64,000 nt of DNA from Aulosira sp. FACHB-615 (lineage in GTDB: Bacteria > Cyanobacteriota > Cyanobacteriia > Cyanobacteriales > Nostocaceae). Location: assembly GCF_014698045.1 (NCBI RefSeq), contig NZ_JACJSE010000020.1, positions 1 to 64,000 on the forward strand. Direction: 5' to 3'. The position numbers and the translations under genes are program-made. Of the stretch, positions 9,030 through 17,457 are shown one piece after another (the first letter of the stretch is position 1; every line of letters begins with the position of its first letter). The notes under the pieces are model-generated. The model did not search any database, was not told where the DNA came from, and saw only the letters and a list, made by a program, of their open reading frames with translations.

Positions 9030-9501
9030 AGTTTGTTGATTATGTACTTCACTCACTTACAGGACTGACGCACAAAGATTATTCATGGAGATTGGGTGTA
9101 AGGATTTTGTTATCATTTGCAGGTTTTGTTGTAATTTTGTTTTCTTATCTGAACTGTATTGGGTGATGTGGTGCGATCGCAAATCTTCAGAACAGTAGAT
9201 TGGTTAAACCCAACCAAGCCCAGTAATCAAAAATACACTTACTATACTTACTAGTAAAAATACTGAATTACCTAGCAAATTCACTAATATTTTTAAGAAT
9301 ATCACCGGATTACAACCAGTATTAGCACGAGTAACATTTAGCTCATAACACCATATCAAATGCTGAGTTAAGGGCGAAACGTCAAATTCACCTTCCCCTA
9401 CTCAGATAGTGTTGTACAAACACACAGCATGAGTCTTTCTCAGCATTAAATGTTGTTATACAAAAAGCACATGGCGATTAAGTATAAACAGCTATTACTG
9501 G
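9030..9501. other. intergenic region with repeat fragments
   Basis: No gene is convincing in this gap between ndhD and the channel gene. Near 9060 is GGACTGACGCACAAAG, related to the end motif (AGGACTTACGCA) of the repeat elements at 26650 and 29196 but without a clear partner arm. A HIP1 site is at about 9173. The 3' end should hold the promoter of the downstream gene. Confidence 0.4.
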
Positions 9502-9513
9502 TTGGCTAATCTT

Positions 9514-10632
9514 ATGCAAGAAATTTTGAACTTACTGAAAAACATTGACTACTCTGGCATACCTATCGGCAAAATAGTGACTGTCATTGTTGTCTTAACT
9601 TTGACACAGACCTTAAGACGATTCGTAGTGGAATTAATAGTTAGAACTATTGAACGCTTTACAAAACAAACCAAAACCGACCTCGATGATGAACTAGTAG
9701 GGATTATCAAACCGTCTTTAAGTTGGTTAATTTTGATTGCTGGACTATGGTTTGTCAAAGAAATTCTGTCACCAGAATTAGGCATTCAATTAAGCGAGTC
9801 AATTGGTAAAACTCTTAACTTAATCGTCGTTTTTATCGTTGCTTATGCTATTTATCGAGCCGCTTCCATTTTAGGTCAGATTATTGCTAACTTAGTACTG
9901 CATACTGACACAGACCTTGATGAATTGCTGAGACCATTAATGCCGAAAATATTTCAATCGGCAGCAGTTATAGTCATTACGATTAAAGTCAGTGAAATCT
10001 TTTTAGGACAATCAGCCGCCGCCTTAGTTGGTTTATTAGGTGGTGCTGGTATTACTCTAGGTTTGTTGTTCAAAGATATTGTCTACGACTGGTTTTGTAC
10101 AATTATTATCTACTCTGATAACCTTTATCGAGAAGGTGACTGGGTGGGAGTAGCAGGCGTTGAAGGTTTTGTTCAAGTTCTCAATATTGGATTTAGAACC
10201 ACAACCTTGCATGTATACAAATGGGGTTCTATTTTAAAAATGCCCAACTCTAGAATGATTACTGGCATTGTTGAGAATTGGTCACAAAATCCTGGTGAGG
10301 AATTAAAATGGGGCATTAGCTTAACCCTAAAAATTGATAATATTTCCGCCCAGCAAACTGCTAGAATCTGCGATGCAATTCAAGTAATGCCTGAATCTAT
10401 TAAAGGCTTATCAAAAGAAATTATCGTCCGCTTTAGTCAGATAGAGAATAATGCCCGTGTGATTAATATCGTTGGTTTTGTTAATGATGACAAACTCTAT
10501 TTTGCCGCAGAGAAAAACTTAAATCTAGCCATTCTGGAACTGTTAGAAAAAGAAGGCATTGATTTTCTATCTGTGGAACTGGAAACTACCCCAGAAAAGC
10601 ATAAGCTTAGTCAACTGGGAGTGAATAATTAA
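9514..10632 (+). CDS. MscS family mechanosensitive ion channel
   Basis: About 372 residues. Four hydrophobic segments in the first half are followed by the pore-lining helix rich in Gly and Ala (AAALVGLLGGAGITLGLLFKD, about residues 160-185), then the cytoplasmic beta domain with REGDWVGVAGVEGFVQVLNIGFRTT and KMPNSRMI, as in small-conductance mechanosensitive channels. It would sit in the plasma membrane and release solutes on osmotic downshock. ATG at 9514 is preferred; TTG at 9502 in the same frame is possible, and neither has a strong ribosome-binding site. It is a single gene. Confidence 0.9.
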   Translation: MQEILNLLKNIDYSGIPIGKIVTVIVVLTLTQTLRRFVVELIVRTIERFTKQTKTDLDDELVGIIKPSLSWLILIAGLWFVKEILSPELGIQLSESIGKTLNLIVVFIVAYAIYRAASILGQIIANLVLHTDTDLDELLRPLMPKIFQSAAVIVITIKVSEIFLGQSAAALVGLLGGAGITLGLLFKDIVYDWFCTIIIYSDNLYREGDWVGVAGVEGFVQVLNIGFRTTTLHVYKWGSILKMPNSRMITGIVENWSQNPGEELKWGISLTLKIDNISAQQTARICDAIQVMPESIKGLSKEIIVRFSQIENNARVINIVGFVNDDKLYFAAEKNLNLAILELLEKEGIDFLSVELETTPEKHKLSQLGVNN

Positions 10633-11202
10633 CTTACAATGACGGAATTAAACCTAACTTGCAATTGACGGGTTTCGACTGCGCTCAACCCTCTTTTAGT
10701 AAGACTATCGAGCATTGAGCGTTCGCGTAGCGTCTCCCTTGGGGAGAAGTCGAAATGCGCCTTCTAAATAATTCTGTCAACCTGATTTTAAAGCAATACT
10801 GTTCAGTTAACGTTGTCAGCTTATTGATTTCAGAAGAACCAAGACTTGGGGGATTCTCCACGCCACTTGCTTCAAGTCGGCAAAGCCGCCCAACGCAGTG
10901 GCTCCCCAAACCCCCGATTGGGAGACGGTTGCGTCCCCCAAACCCCCTCCAAAAAATAGATATGTTTTATGTGTAGCAGTTAATTTATTTTCTTAACTGA
11001 ACCGTATTGGATTTTAAAGTACTGAGTGCTGAGTAAAAAGAAGGGTTACTTTTTTATGTTTTCTTGTGTACGTAGTTCATAACAGCTATTTAATAAGTTA
11101 CAAAACGGATTTAAATTTATTTAAATCCCTACTTTTAGATATATGACCATTCACTCTATTGCTAGTTAAGCTAAAACCAGATACTAAAACAAGTGCCAAG
11201 AT
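10633..11202. other. repeat-rich intergenic region
   Basis: This 570-bp gap contains two known kinds of Nostocales dispersed repeats rather than genes. The first (about 10671-10760) has TTCGACTGCGCTCAA at one end, GCGTTCGCGTAGCGTCTCCC inside and AGTCGAAATGCGC at the other. The second (about 10840-10945) is the 'gcagtggctccccaaacccccgattggg' type. Apparent reading frames on both strands here are products of the repeats. The rest is AT-rich. Confidence 0.6.
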
Positions 11203-11385
11203 ATGAATAAAACATTAATCACTAGTGTGATTTTTGCAATGTTAATTTTGTTGATTTTTTCTCCTTTTGCTGCGCTGGCTAGTTTAATGATTGTTTTGCT
11301 AATAGCAGCAACCTTTTGGTTTATCAAAAACCTATTGCAAATAATTTTTAGTGGCAATGTTCAGCCAACAGAAGAAAGAGATTGA
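11203..11385 (+). CDS. small membrane protein, hypothetical
   Basis: A 60-residue protein, nearly all hydrophobic, with two predicted membrane helices (about residues 5-20 and 24-45) and a short polar tail ending PTEERD. ATG start. It converges on pxcA, whose stop is 28 bp beyond. Small cyanobacterial membrane proteins like this are common, but nothing identifies a partner or function. Confidence 0.55.
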   Translation: MNKTLITSVIFAMLILLIFSPFAALASLMIVLLIAATFWFIKNLLQIIFSGNVQPTEERD

Positions 11386-11412
11386 CAATCTATTATACGT
11401 AATTCGCTAATC

Positions 11413-12684
11413 TTATTCGTTCATTTCTTTATATGTAGCCAGTGCTGAAGGTGACAAGCGGCTGAGGTAACGGAATATCCAATATTTCACAACCGTATCT
11501 AAAATCACGGGAAACGTGGCAATAAATAGAAATATCAAACTTGTATTAGGTGCTAGCCCCAAATGCTCGGCTAACCCTTCGAGAATGACTTCCCAACCGT
11601 GTGGTGAGTGGAAACCCACAAATACATCAGTAAACAAAATAATCACAAAGGCTTTAGCACTATCACTCAAGCCAAATATCAGGTCATCTATAAAAGACTT
11701 GATGGCTGCAATTTCTTTTTTACCATTAGCAACTACAATAGCAAAGGCGACTAAAGAAATTAAATCAGCAAAAACATTACTGATAGCTTCTTTACTTTTT
11801 TGGCGGAACTCTTGAGCTATTTCAATGGCTTTTTCTTTGACACTAGACTCGATTTCTTCTGGAGATAAAATAGGCGCTTTTTTGAGGAGAGTTTGAAATT
11901 TTAGTTGTTCTTCAAAGGTTTTTAACTCTTTGAAAGCTTCTTCCTCCATTTCAGAATTAATAAAAATAGCTGTGAGTTGTTGACTTCTGACACGCTCTAC
12001 TATGGGACTCACTAAAAATTCTTTAGAAAAACGCTGTGTTAATAATGGAATCACAATTAACAGTAACAAGAACCGCACAGAAGTTCTAGTACGATTTTGG
12101 GAAATGTGGTAATTCCGAATAAAATCCGCTTCGGCGTTGGGAGAAAAGTCTGTGGTAAGTCGGTTAATGGTTCTACCGATAGAACTGGGGAGAAAACCTA
12201 TACTTTGATTGTTGCCGGCAGGATTGACAACATTAGATGTATTTTGATAAATTTCACTGTCAATTTTTAGGGGCTGAGATACAGATTGTTGATTTACTTT
12301 GCTAATTATTAAGGTTTGTTGCTGATACTTTTCAATAACTTCATCAATAAACTGGAGTTTCTCTAATAAAACAGGGTTGGAAATTTCTAATAGTGCGCGG
12401 CTGGACTGGAATTCTGCGAGTCTCAGTTTAATAATAGTTAAATTTTGGCTCAGTACGTTCTGCCAATAAGACATGACATTTGGTGTCTCATTTACGGATG
12501 CGGCAGAAATGATTTGATTGTTAAAATGCTCTACTTCAATATTTCTGATTTTCTTGGCAGCATCATAAGCTTGGGCAAGCGATCGCTCCGGTGTATTGAC
12601 AAACCATTGTTTCAGCACTTCCCAATATTCATATACCTTTTGCCGCAGCAAATCACTATTCTTTGTAAACAAAAAATTCTTCAT
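11413..12684 (-). CDS. pxcA: proton extrusion protein PxcA (CemA family)
   Basis: A 423-residue protein. The N-terminal half starts with a segment typical of the family (LKQWFVNTPERSLAQAYDAAKKIRNIEVEHF, split over about residues 24-54) and is mostly soluble. The C-terminal half has four membrane segments, the first FLLLLIVIPLLTQRF with the following KEFLVSP, matching the chloroplast CemA (Ycf10) core. Family members act in light-induced proton extrusion and affect CO2 uptake. It is the last gene of a minus-strand block with carbonic anhydrase, sbtB and sbtA, separated from the carbonic anhydrase by 86 bp holding a hairpin. Confidence 0.9.
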   Translation of the reverse strand: MKNFLFTKNSDLLRQKVYEYWEVLKQWFVNTPERSLAQAYDAAKKIRNIEVEHFNNQIISAASVNETPNVMSYWQNVLSQNLTIIKLRLAEFQSSRALLEISNPVLLEKLQFIDEVIEKYQQQTLIISKVNQQSVSQPLKIDSEIYQNTSNVVNPAGNNQSIGFLPSSIGRTINRLTTDFSPNAEADFIRNYHISQNRTRTSVRFLLLLIVIPLLTQRFSKEFLVSPIVERVRSQQLTAIFINSEMEEEAFKELKTFEEQLKFQTLLKKAPILSPEEIESSVKEKAIEIAQEFRQKSKEAISNVFADLISLVAFAIVVANGKKEIAAIKSFIDDLIFGLSDSAKAFVIILFTDVFVGFHSPHGWEVILEGLAEHLGLAPNTSLIFLFIATFPVILDTVVKYWIFRYLSRLSPSALATYKEMNE

Positions 12685-12712
12685 TGCCGTATTCAGTGTA
12701 AACTAGAATTAA

Positions 12713-12754
12713 GATAGGGTAATCATGAGTTTAAAATCTCACGATTACCCTATC
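12713..12754 (-). terminator. inverted repeat between carbonic anhydrase and pxcA
   Basis: Perfect 12-bp arms, GATAGGGTAATC (12713-12724) and GATTACCCTATC (12743-12754), plus an inner GAG/CTC pair, lie between the two minus-strand genes. It could end the carbonic anhydrase transcript or be a regulatory stem in the pxcA leader; the T-run after the stem is weak. Confidence 0.55.
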
Positions 12755-12770
12755 AAGCATTAATAATTAA

Positions 12771-13445
12771 TTACTCTGAATATACACCAATCAACGGATT
12801 TGGTACAGGGAAGGGACGATTTTCTAAAATCTTAAATTGACCAATCTCGGCATCATAAGCAAAAACTTCACCAGTCTCAATTTCATAAATCCAAGCATGA
12901 AGAGTCAATTGACCACTATGCAGTCGAGAACGAATAATTGGATGAGTTTCGAGATTTTCGATTTGCGTCAGTACATTCTGTTCAATGGCAATTCTTAAAA
13001 GCTTATCGCTGGGGCAATCTTTATAGTTATCCATCACCAAACGGCGAGTTGGTTCAGCGTACTGCCTCAACCAGTCATAAACTAATGGCATTTGCTGTGC
13101 CAAGCTACCTATCTGTAATAGTCCTCGCATGGCTCCGCAATGAGAATGACCACAAACAACTACATCGTTGATATCTAAAGCCTGAATTGCATATTCAATT
13201 CCTGCACCTTCCGCACCGTGATGGGAGCCATACGGAGGAATAATATTCCCAACATTACGAATAACAAATAAATCTCCTGGCTGACTCTGGGTAATTAAAA
13301 AAGGATCAATCCGAGAGTCAGAACAAGTAATAAATAATACTTCTGGTGTTTGTCCTTGCGATAAATTTTCAAATAATTCGCGGTGTGTAATAAAATAATT
13401 ATCGTGAAATTCATTCAGCCCCGCAATTATGCGTTTAATCGGCAC
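12771..13445 (-). CDS. beta-class carbonic anhydrase
   Basis: A 224-residue protein with the zinc ligands of beta carbonic anhydrases: Cys41 in CSDSRID (with the Asp43/Arg45 dyad) and His100/Cys103 in CGHSHCG. The surrounding signature (RNVGN at about residue 63, EYAIQAL) is intact and the length is normal. It interconverts CO2 and bicarbonate. No signal peptide is seen, so a cytoplasmic or carboxysomal location is likely. It lies between pxcA and sbtB on the same strand, so it probably serves carbon supply. Several paralogues exist in this order, so no gene symbol is given. Confidence 0.93.
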   Translation of the reverse strand: MPIKRIIAGLNEFHDNYFITHRELFENLSQGQTPEVLFITCSDSRIDPFLITQSQPGDLFVIRNVGNIIPPYGSHHGAEGAGIEYAIQALDINDVVVCGHSHCGAMRGLLQIGSLAQQMPLVYDWLRQYAEPTRRLVMDNYKDCPSDKLLRIAIEQNVLTQIENLETHPIIRSRLHSGQLTLHAWIYEIETGEVFAYDAEIGQFKILENRPFPVPNPLIGVYSE

Positions 13446-13524
13446 GGTTAAAAACTCCTGAGTAATCAGATAAATAGGATTTTTAGAGACGTTGATACTA
13501 TCAATACGTCTCTTCAGAGCTTAT

Positions 13525-13818
13525 CTAATGTGCAATCCACTTGGCATCAGAGACAATACACACACCTCCGAATTTTTTTAAAATCGGCTCAATTTCTGTT
13601 ACTAATTCTTCTTCTTGTTCTTGTGTGCATACACTCATAATATAGCCATTAGTGAGTATATGACTTTCTAAATCATTAAAAACTCTACCTCTATCTCCTT
13701 TACCTGTAACATCTTCAATTACAGTGTAACCGGAAACTCCGATTTTCTCTAAAATATCTAGAACTTTTGGTAGTTCTAAAGAATTTGTGACTATCTCAAC
13801 TTTCTTGATGGCTTCCAC
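13525..13818 (-). CDS. sbtB: PII-like carbon-sensing protein SbtB
   Basis: A 97-residue PII-superfamily protein located 4 bp downstream of sbtA, which is the usual arrangement. The fold pattern is clear: KKVEIVTNSLELPKVLDIL, a T-loop-like GYTVIEDVTGKGDRG, and the final strand GVCIVSDAKWIAH. SbtB binds adenine nucleotides including cAMP and regulates the SbtA transporter. It ends right after the SDAKW segment, so the C-terminal CGPxGC redox loop of the Synechocystis protein is absent. It is most likely co-transcribed with sbtA. Confidence 0.9.
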   Translation of the reverse strand: MEAIKKVEIVTNSLELPKVLDILEKIGVSGYTVIEDVTGKGDRGRVFNDLESHILTNGYIMSVCTQEQEEELVTEIEPILKKFGGVCIVSDAKWIAH

Positions 13819-13822
13819 TTAT

Positions 13823-14809
13823 TTAAACTCCGATAGCTTTGATAATGTTGAAATACAAAGGAATGCCAATAATAATGTTGAAAGGAAAGGTCAGTGCTAA
13901 GGCCATAGATACATACAAACTAGGATTAGCTTCTGGAACTGTCATTCGCATCGCTGCGGGAACTGCTATGTAAGAAGCACTGGCGCAAAGGACTGCAAAT
14001 AGCAAAGCATTACCCGCAGACATACCAATTAATTTGGCAATAATTATGCCGAAAATGGCATTAGCTACAGGCATTAATATCGAAAAGGCAATTAAAAAAG
14101 AACCAGTTTTCCGCATATCTTTGATTCTTCTGGCCGCAACCATCCCCATATCGAGTAAAAAGAAGGCTAAGACTCCATAAAAAATTTCTTGGGTGAATGG
14201 ATGTAATTTATCCCAACCTCTTTCACCTGTGAGTGTGCCAATAATCACGCTACCAATCAGGAGAAAAACTGAACCATTTAAGAAAGCTTCCCGTAAAACT
14301 TCACTCCAAGAAAATTCTCCTTTTTGGTTTTCTTTCGGTGGCGCAAACAATCTCACTAGCAAAATCCCCACAATAATTGCTGGTGATTCCATTAATGCTA
14401 ATGCGGCTACCATGTGTCCGCCAGAAGAAATATTCAAAATTTTGAGAAATGATTGAGCAGTAATAAATGTCACTGCACTAATCGAACCATAAGTTGCTGC
14501 GATCGCGGCTGCATTGTACGCATCTAATTTGACTTTTAAAATGAAAAATGAGTAAACAGGTACAGCCGAAGCCATCAAAATCGCGGCAAAAAGTGTGATG
14601 GCAATTTCAGGATTGATGCCACTTTCGGTAATTTCATATCCGCCTTTGAAACCAATAGCTAGTAATAGGTAAAGGGAAAACAATTTAGGTAAAGGCTGCG
14701 GAATTTCCAGGTCAGATTGCAAAAAAATTGCCAGCATTCCTAAAAAGAAAAATAACACTGGCGGGTTTAAAATATTGGACAGAATTAAACTGGAATTCAT
14801 GTCTAGCAC
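13823..14809 (-). CDS. sbtA: sodium-dependent bicarbonate transporter SbtA
   Basis: A 328-residue membrane protein with about ten hydrophobic segments in two inverted halves, and signature stretches LLLAIGFKGGYE and ATYGSISAVTFITA near the N-terminal half and CASASYIAVPAAMRM near the C-terminal half. These mark SbtA (DUF897), the high-affinity Na+/HCO3- symporter of the plasma membrane, induced at low CO2 in characterised cyanobacteria. sbtB follows after 4 bp. The start is ATG at 14809. The 355-bp region upstream is shared with the divergent COP23 gene. Confidence 0.94.
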   Translation of the reverse strand: MLDMNSSLILSNILNPPVLFFFLGMLAIFLQSDLEIPQPLPKLFSLYLLLAIGFKGGYEITESGINPEIAITLFAAILMASAVPVYSFFILKVKLDAYNAAAIAATYGSISAVTFITAQSFLKILNISSGGHMVAALALMESPAIIVGILLVRLFAPPKENQKGEFSWSEVLREAFLNGSVFLLIGSVIIGTLTGERGWDKLHPFTQEIFYGVLAFFLLDMGMVAARRIKDMRKTGSFLIAFSILMPVANAIFGIIIAKLIGMSAGNALLFAVLCASASYIAVPAAMRMTVPEANPSLYVSMALALTFPFNIIIGIPLYFNIIKAIGV

Positions 14810-15173
14810 CCCTGATATTGATTCTGAAGAACAACCAAAAAACTAGCCGATTGATTCATGAATATAATCTCTGTAACAAAAGATTAACTATTTGCGGTTA
14901 ATATATTTCAACATTGTGACCAAGGTGTGTTTTTTATATGTCATTGCTATGAATTAGCTCAAGAATACACTTGCTGATCGGTACACACATGAAAATTTCA
15001 GTAGTTAATTAAAGCAAATCCCTATCTAAAACAAGACTTTGCTCATACTCAGGGAAACTCGGTTTAAGTTAAATTTATTTTCTAGTGGGAACTATCACCG
15101 TGATTTTACGGTCAATGATGTTTTACACTTTCAGTAAGATACCTGATATTTTTGAGGAAGTTAGGTGTTAACC
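14810..15173. promoter_or_regulatory. divergent promoter region of sbtA and the COP23 gene
   Basis: A 360-bp AT-rich gap between divergent genes must hold both promoters. At 14883-14902 is a short inverted repeat, ATTAAC-N8-GTTAAT, about 75 bases before the sbtA start, in a position where a LysR-type regulator could bind. No match to a defined CmpR or NdhR site is claimed. No gene is seen. Confidence 0.35.
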
Positions 15174-15737
15174 ATGAAATTGAGGTTGTTTGGCCAAGGC
15201 TTGATGGGAATCGGAGTCTCTTCTGTAGCGGCGTTGAGTATGGTTGCAACTATTGACCAGCCTAGTTATGCAGGCGGGACGATTTTTAAGTGTGAAAAGC
15301 GTCAAGGTGTACCTGTGACAGTTGCTCAAACTCAAGATGGTAGGAAAGTCCCGATGATTCAATGGTCATCTCAAGATTACTTTCCTAGAGAATGGAACTC
15401 AGAACGTCGTTGTTATGAAGTGTCGCGGAGATTTCAAAGAAGTTATGACAATGGCAGACTCAAGTACATTAAAACAGGTACTTTGCGCGGACAACCTGTA
15501 GTGTGTGCGGCGGTAAATCAAAGTGCGCCTTGTACTGATAGTTCTTTGTTGTTTACTCTCAAACGTGGTAGTAATGCGAAAGCAACTTTGAGAAGACTGA
15601 TGAATCGTCGGGGGTTAGTCGCGGGGAATGTTCTGAATGAAAGTGGGGGAGACTCATTGAACATTGATTTTGATACATATTTAAATAACGCGACAAATGA
15701 CCAAAATAGCGATATTAATCAAGATATTAATGAATAA
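15174..15737 (+). CDS. secreted COP23-domain protein
   Basis: A protein of about 187 residues with a signal peptide ending near SYAGG (about residue 34). The mature part carries four Cys (FKCEK, RRCYE, VVCAA, APCTD), the pattern of the COP23 domain named after a circadian-oscillating peripheral membrane protein of Cyanothece. The DNA start may be ATG 15174 or GTG 15165; a GAGGAAG at 15154-15160 is compatible with both. It is the first gene of a same-strand run with two trypsin-like proteases and a second secreted protein (34, 24 and 48 bp gaps by the longest frames). Function unknown. Confidence 0.85.
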   Translation: MKLRLFGQGLMGIGVSSVAALSMVATIDQPSYAGGTIFKCEKRQGVPVTVAQTQDGRKVPMIQWSSQDYFPREWNSERRCYEVSRRFQRSYDNGRLKYIKTGTLRGQPVVCAAVNQSAPCTDSSLLFTLKRGSNAKATLRRLMNRRGLVAGNVLNESGGDSLNIDFDTYLNNATNDQNSDINQDINE

Positions 15738-15771
15738 TGCGATCGCTATTTTTTATCTGTTGTAAACCCCA

Positions 15772-16533
15772 ATGAATGGTTCTCCGTTGACACTGGTTGT
15801 CTGTCTTGGCAGTATTTCCGTGATTTTGTCGGCATCAGCACCAGTTGTCAGTATTCCTACACCAAATTACATTGCTCGCTCAATTACTGTCAAAGTTCTA
15901 TCTCAAGATTTTTTGGGTTCCGGTATTTTGTTGCGGCGTAGTGGTGCAACATATACAGTACTGACCAATGCTCATGTATTACAAGCTGGTGATCCTCCCT
16001 ATCGTGTACAAGCGCCAGATGGTAGGATTTATAGAGCTAATTTACCTCAAAACTTAAACTTCGGAAAAAACGATTTAGCTGTGTTGCAATTCAAAAGTGC
16101 AGGCAGTATCTATGCAATAGCATCTCCTGGTGCATTTCCCGCATCAGGAGATGAAGTATTTGCTGCGGGTTATCCGGCTGTGGAAGAACGCGGTAAAAAA
16201 CAAAGCTTGGCCTTTACCACAGGCAAGGTGAGTTTAGTTCTAGCCAAACCTTTAGAGGGCGGTTATCAACTAGGCTACACCAACAATATTAAAAACGGGA
16301 TGAGTGGCGGCCCTTTATTAAATGTTCGGGGTCAAGTGGTGGGAATCAATGGAATGCAAGCTTATCCATTGTGGGATCAACCATCAGTATTTGCTGATGG
16401 TTCTAAAGTTGATGCAAGATTGCATCAAATGATTATTCGCCTCAGTTGGGCTGTACCGATGACAAAGGTGAGACAGATGATGCCAAAAGCCGAAAACACT
16501 ACAGTTACTACTGTATTTAGTCAAGCTGATTAG
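15772..16533 (+). CDS. secreted trypsin-like serine protease
   Basis: A 253-residue protein with an N-terminal hydrophobic export signal (about residues 5-25). The catalytic triad of the chymotrypsin/HtrA fold is visible: His in TNAHVLQ, Asp in KNDLAVLQF, and Ser in NGMSGGPLL. No PDZ domain follows, so it is shorter than DegP/HtrA enzymes. It should act in the periplasm or outside the cell. It lies 34 bp after the COP23 gene and 24 bp or more before a second protease of similar design, suggesting one operon. The substrate is unknown. Confidence 0.88.
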   Translation: MNGSPLTLVVCLGSISVILSASAPVVSIPTPNYIARSITVKVLSQDFLGSGILLRRSGATYTVLTNAHVLQAGDPPYRVQAPDGRIYRANLPQNLNFGKNDLAVLQFKSAGSIYAIASPGAFPASGDEVFAAGYPAVEERGKKQSLAFTTGKVSLVLAKPLEGGYQLGYTNNIKNGMSGGPLLNVRGQVVGINGMQAYPLWDQPSVFADGSKVDARLHQMIIRLSWAVPMTKVRQMMPKAENTTVTTVFSQAD

Positions 16534-16611
16534 CGGGCGAAAAATTTTGGATTTAAGATGTCTAACGTTCTGTCAATCTACCGTCATCATTTTTTACATT
16601 GGTGTGAGATT

Positions 16612-17409
16612 ATGAGACTTAATCGTGGATTTACAACAGCAATTGTCGGGGTAGCGATCGCCTTTACGCAACCAGAAATTGCTCAATCTTTAACTGCACA
16701 GGATGTCACTAATCTTGCTCAAAATATTACTGTCATGATTAGTGGCCCGCAACTTGGCTCTGGAGTGATTATTTACCGCAAAGGCAAAACCTACAGCGTG
16801 CTGACTAATTGGCATGTTGTTGATGCGCCAGGAACTTACACCATCCAAACAAGAGGTCAGACCCAATATCAAATTCAACCCACGTCTATCACCCGTGTTC
16901 CAGAGGCAGATTTAGCAATTTTACAGTTTAACAGCGATCAAGCCTACAACGTGGCGATTTTTGGCAATTCTGATGCCACCAGGGAAGGCACAACAGTATA
17001 TGTATCCGGCGCACCAGAACCATTACACGGCATTGAAAACCGTACTGTGTTAGTACCAGTGGGACAAATTATTGGGACTAATTCACAAGATAAAGAAGGT
17101 TACACCTTAATTTATAGCAACACGACTTATCGCGGAATGAGTGGTGGCCCTGTGCTAGATGACAACGGCCGTTTAATTGGGATTCACGGACGAGGTGCGA
17201 GATCCGACGGGGAAAAAGTTGGGTTTAATTTAGGCATTCCTATCAACATCTTTGTTAATTCCAAAGCTGTGAGAACTTTGAAATTAGCAATACCGATTTC
17301 TCAACCAAAAGATAAACCTGCATCGGCTAATGTTCCCGCCATTGGCAGACCATCAGTAATCAATGGTTCTGGCGGAGCCGCAGGTTCTTGCCCTGGTAGA
17401 ATTTGCTAA
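16612..17409 (+). CDS. secreted trypsin-like serine protease (second copy)
   Basis: About 265 residues from ATG 16612, which gives a clean signal peptide (MRLNRG, then a hydrophobic core, cleavage near AQS); an in-frame ATG at 16558 would add 18 polar residues. Triad residues are His in TNWHVVD, Asp in EADLAILQF, and Ser in RGMSGGPVLDD. No PDZ domain. The C-terminus ends in a Gly/Ser stretch with a Cys pair (SCPGRIC). It is related to the preceding gene and probably arose by duplication. Same-strand spacing indicates co-transcription. Confidence 0.87.
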   Translation: MRLNRGFTTAIVGVAIAFTQPEIAQSLTAQDVTNLAQNITVMISGPQLGSGVIIYRKGKTYSVLTNWHVVDAPGTYTIQTRGQTQYQIQPTSITRVPEADLAILQFNSDQAYNVAIFGNSDATREGTTVYVSGAPEPLHGIENRTVLVPVGQIIGTNSQDKEGYTLIYSNTTYRGMSGGPVLDDNGRLIGIHGRGARSDGEKVGFNLGIPINIFVNSKAVRTLKLAIPISQPKDKPASANVPAIGRPSVINGSGGAAGSCPGRIC

Positions 17410-17457
17410 AGATGGCAAAATTTAGAATAAAACATTTTAATTTACACATTTTTTCAG

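Noticed and set aside
10755..10976. Short frames on both strands after the MscS gene
   Set aside because: Formed by dispersed repeats (ctccccaaaccccc type); low-complexity products.
14810..15173. A defined CmpR or NdhR binding site for sbtA
   Set aside because: The inverted repeat at 14883 does not match the spacing of known consensus sites closely enough to name the regulator.
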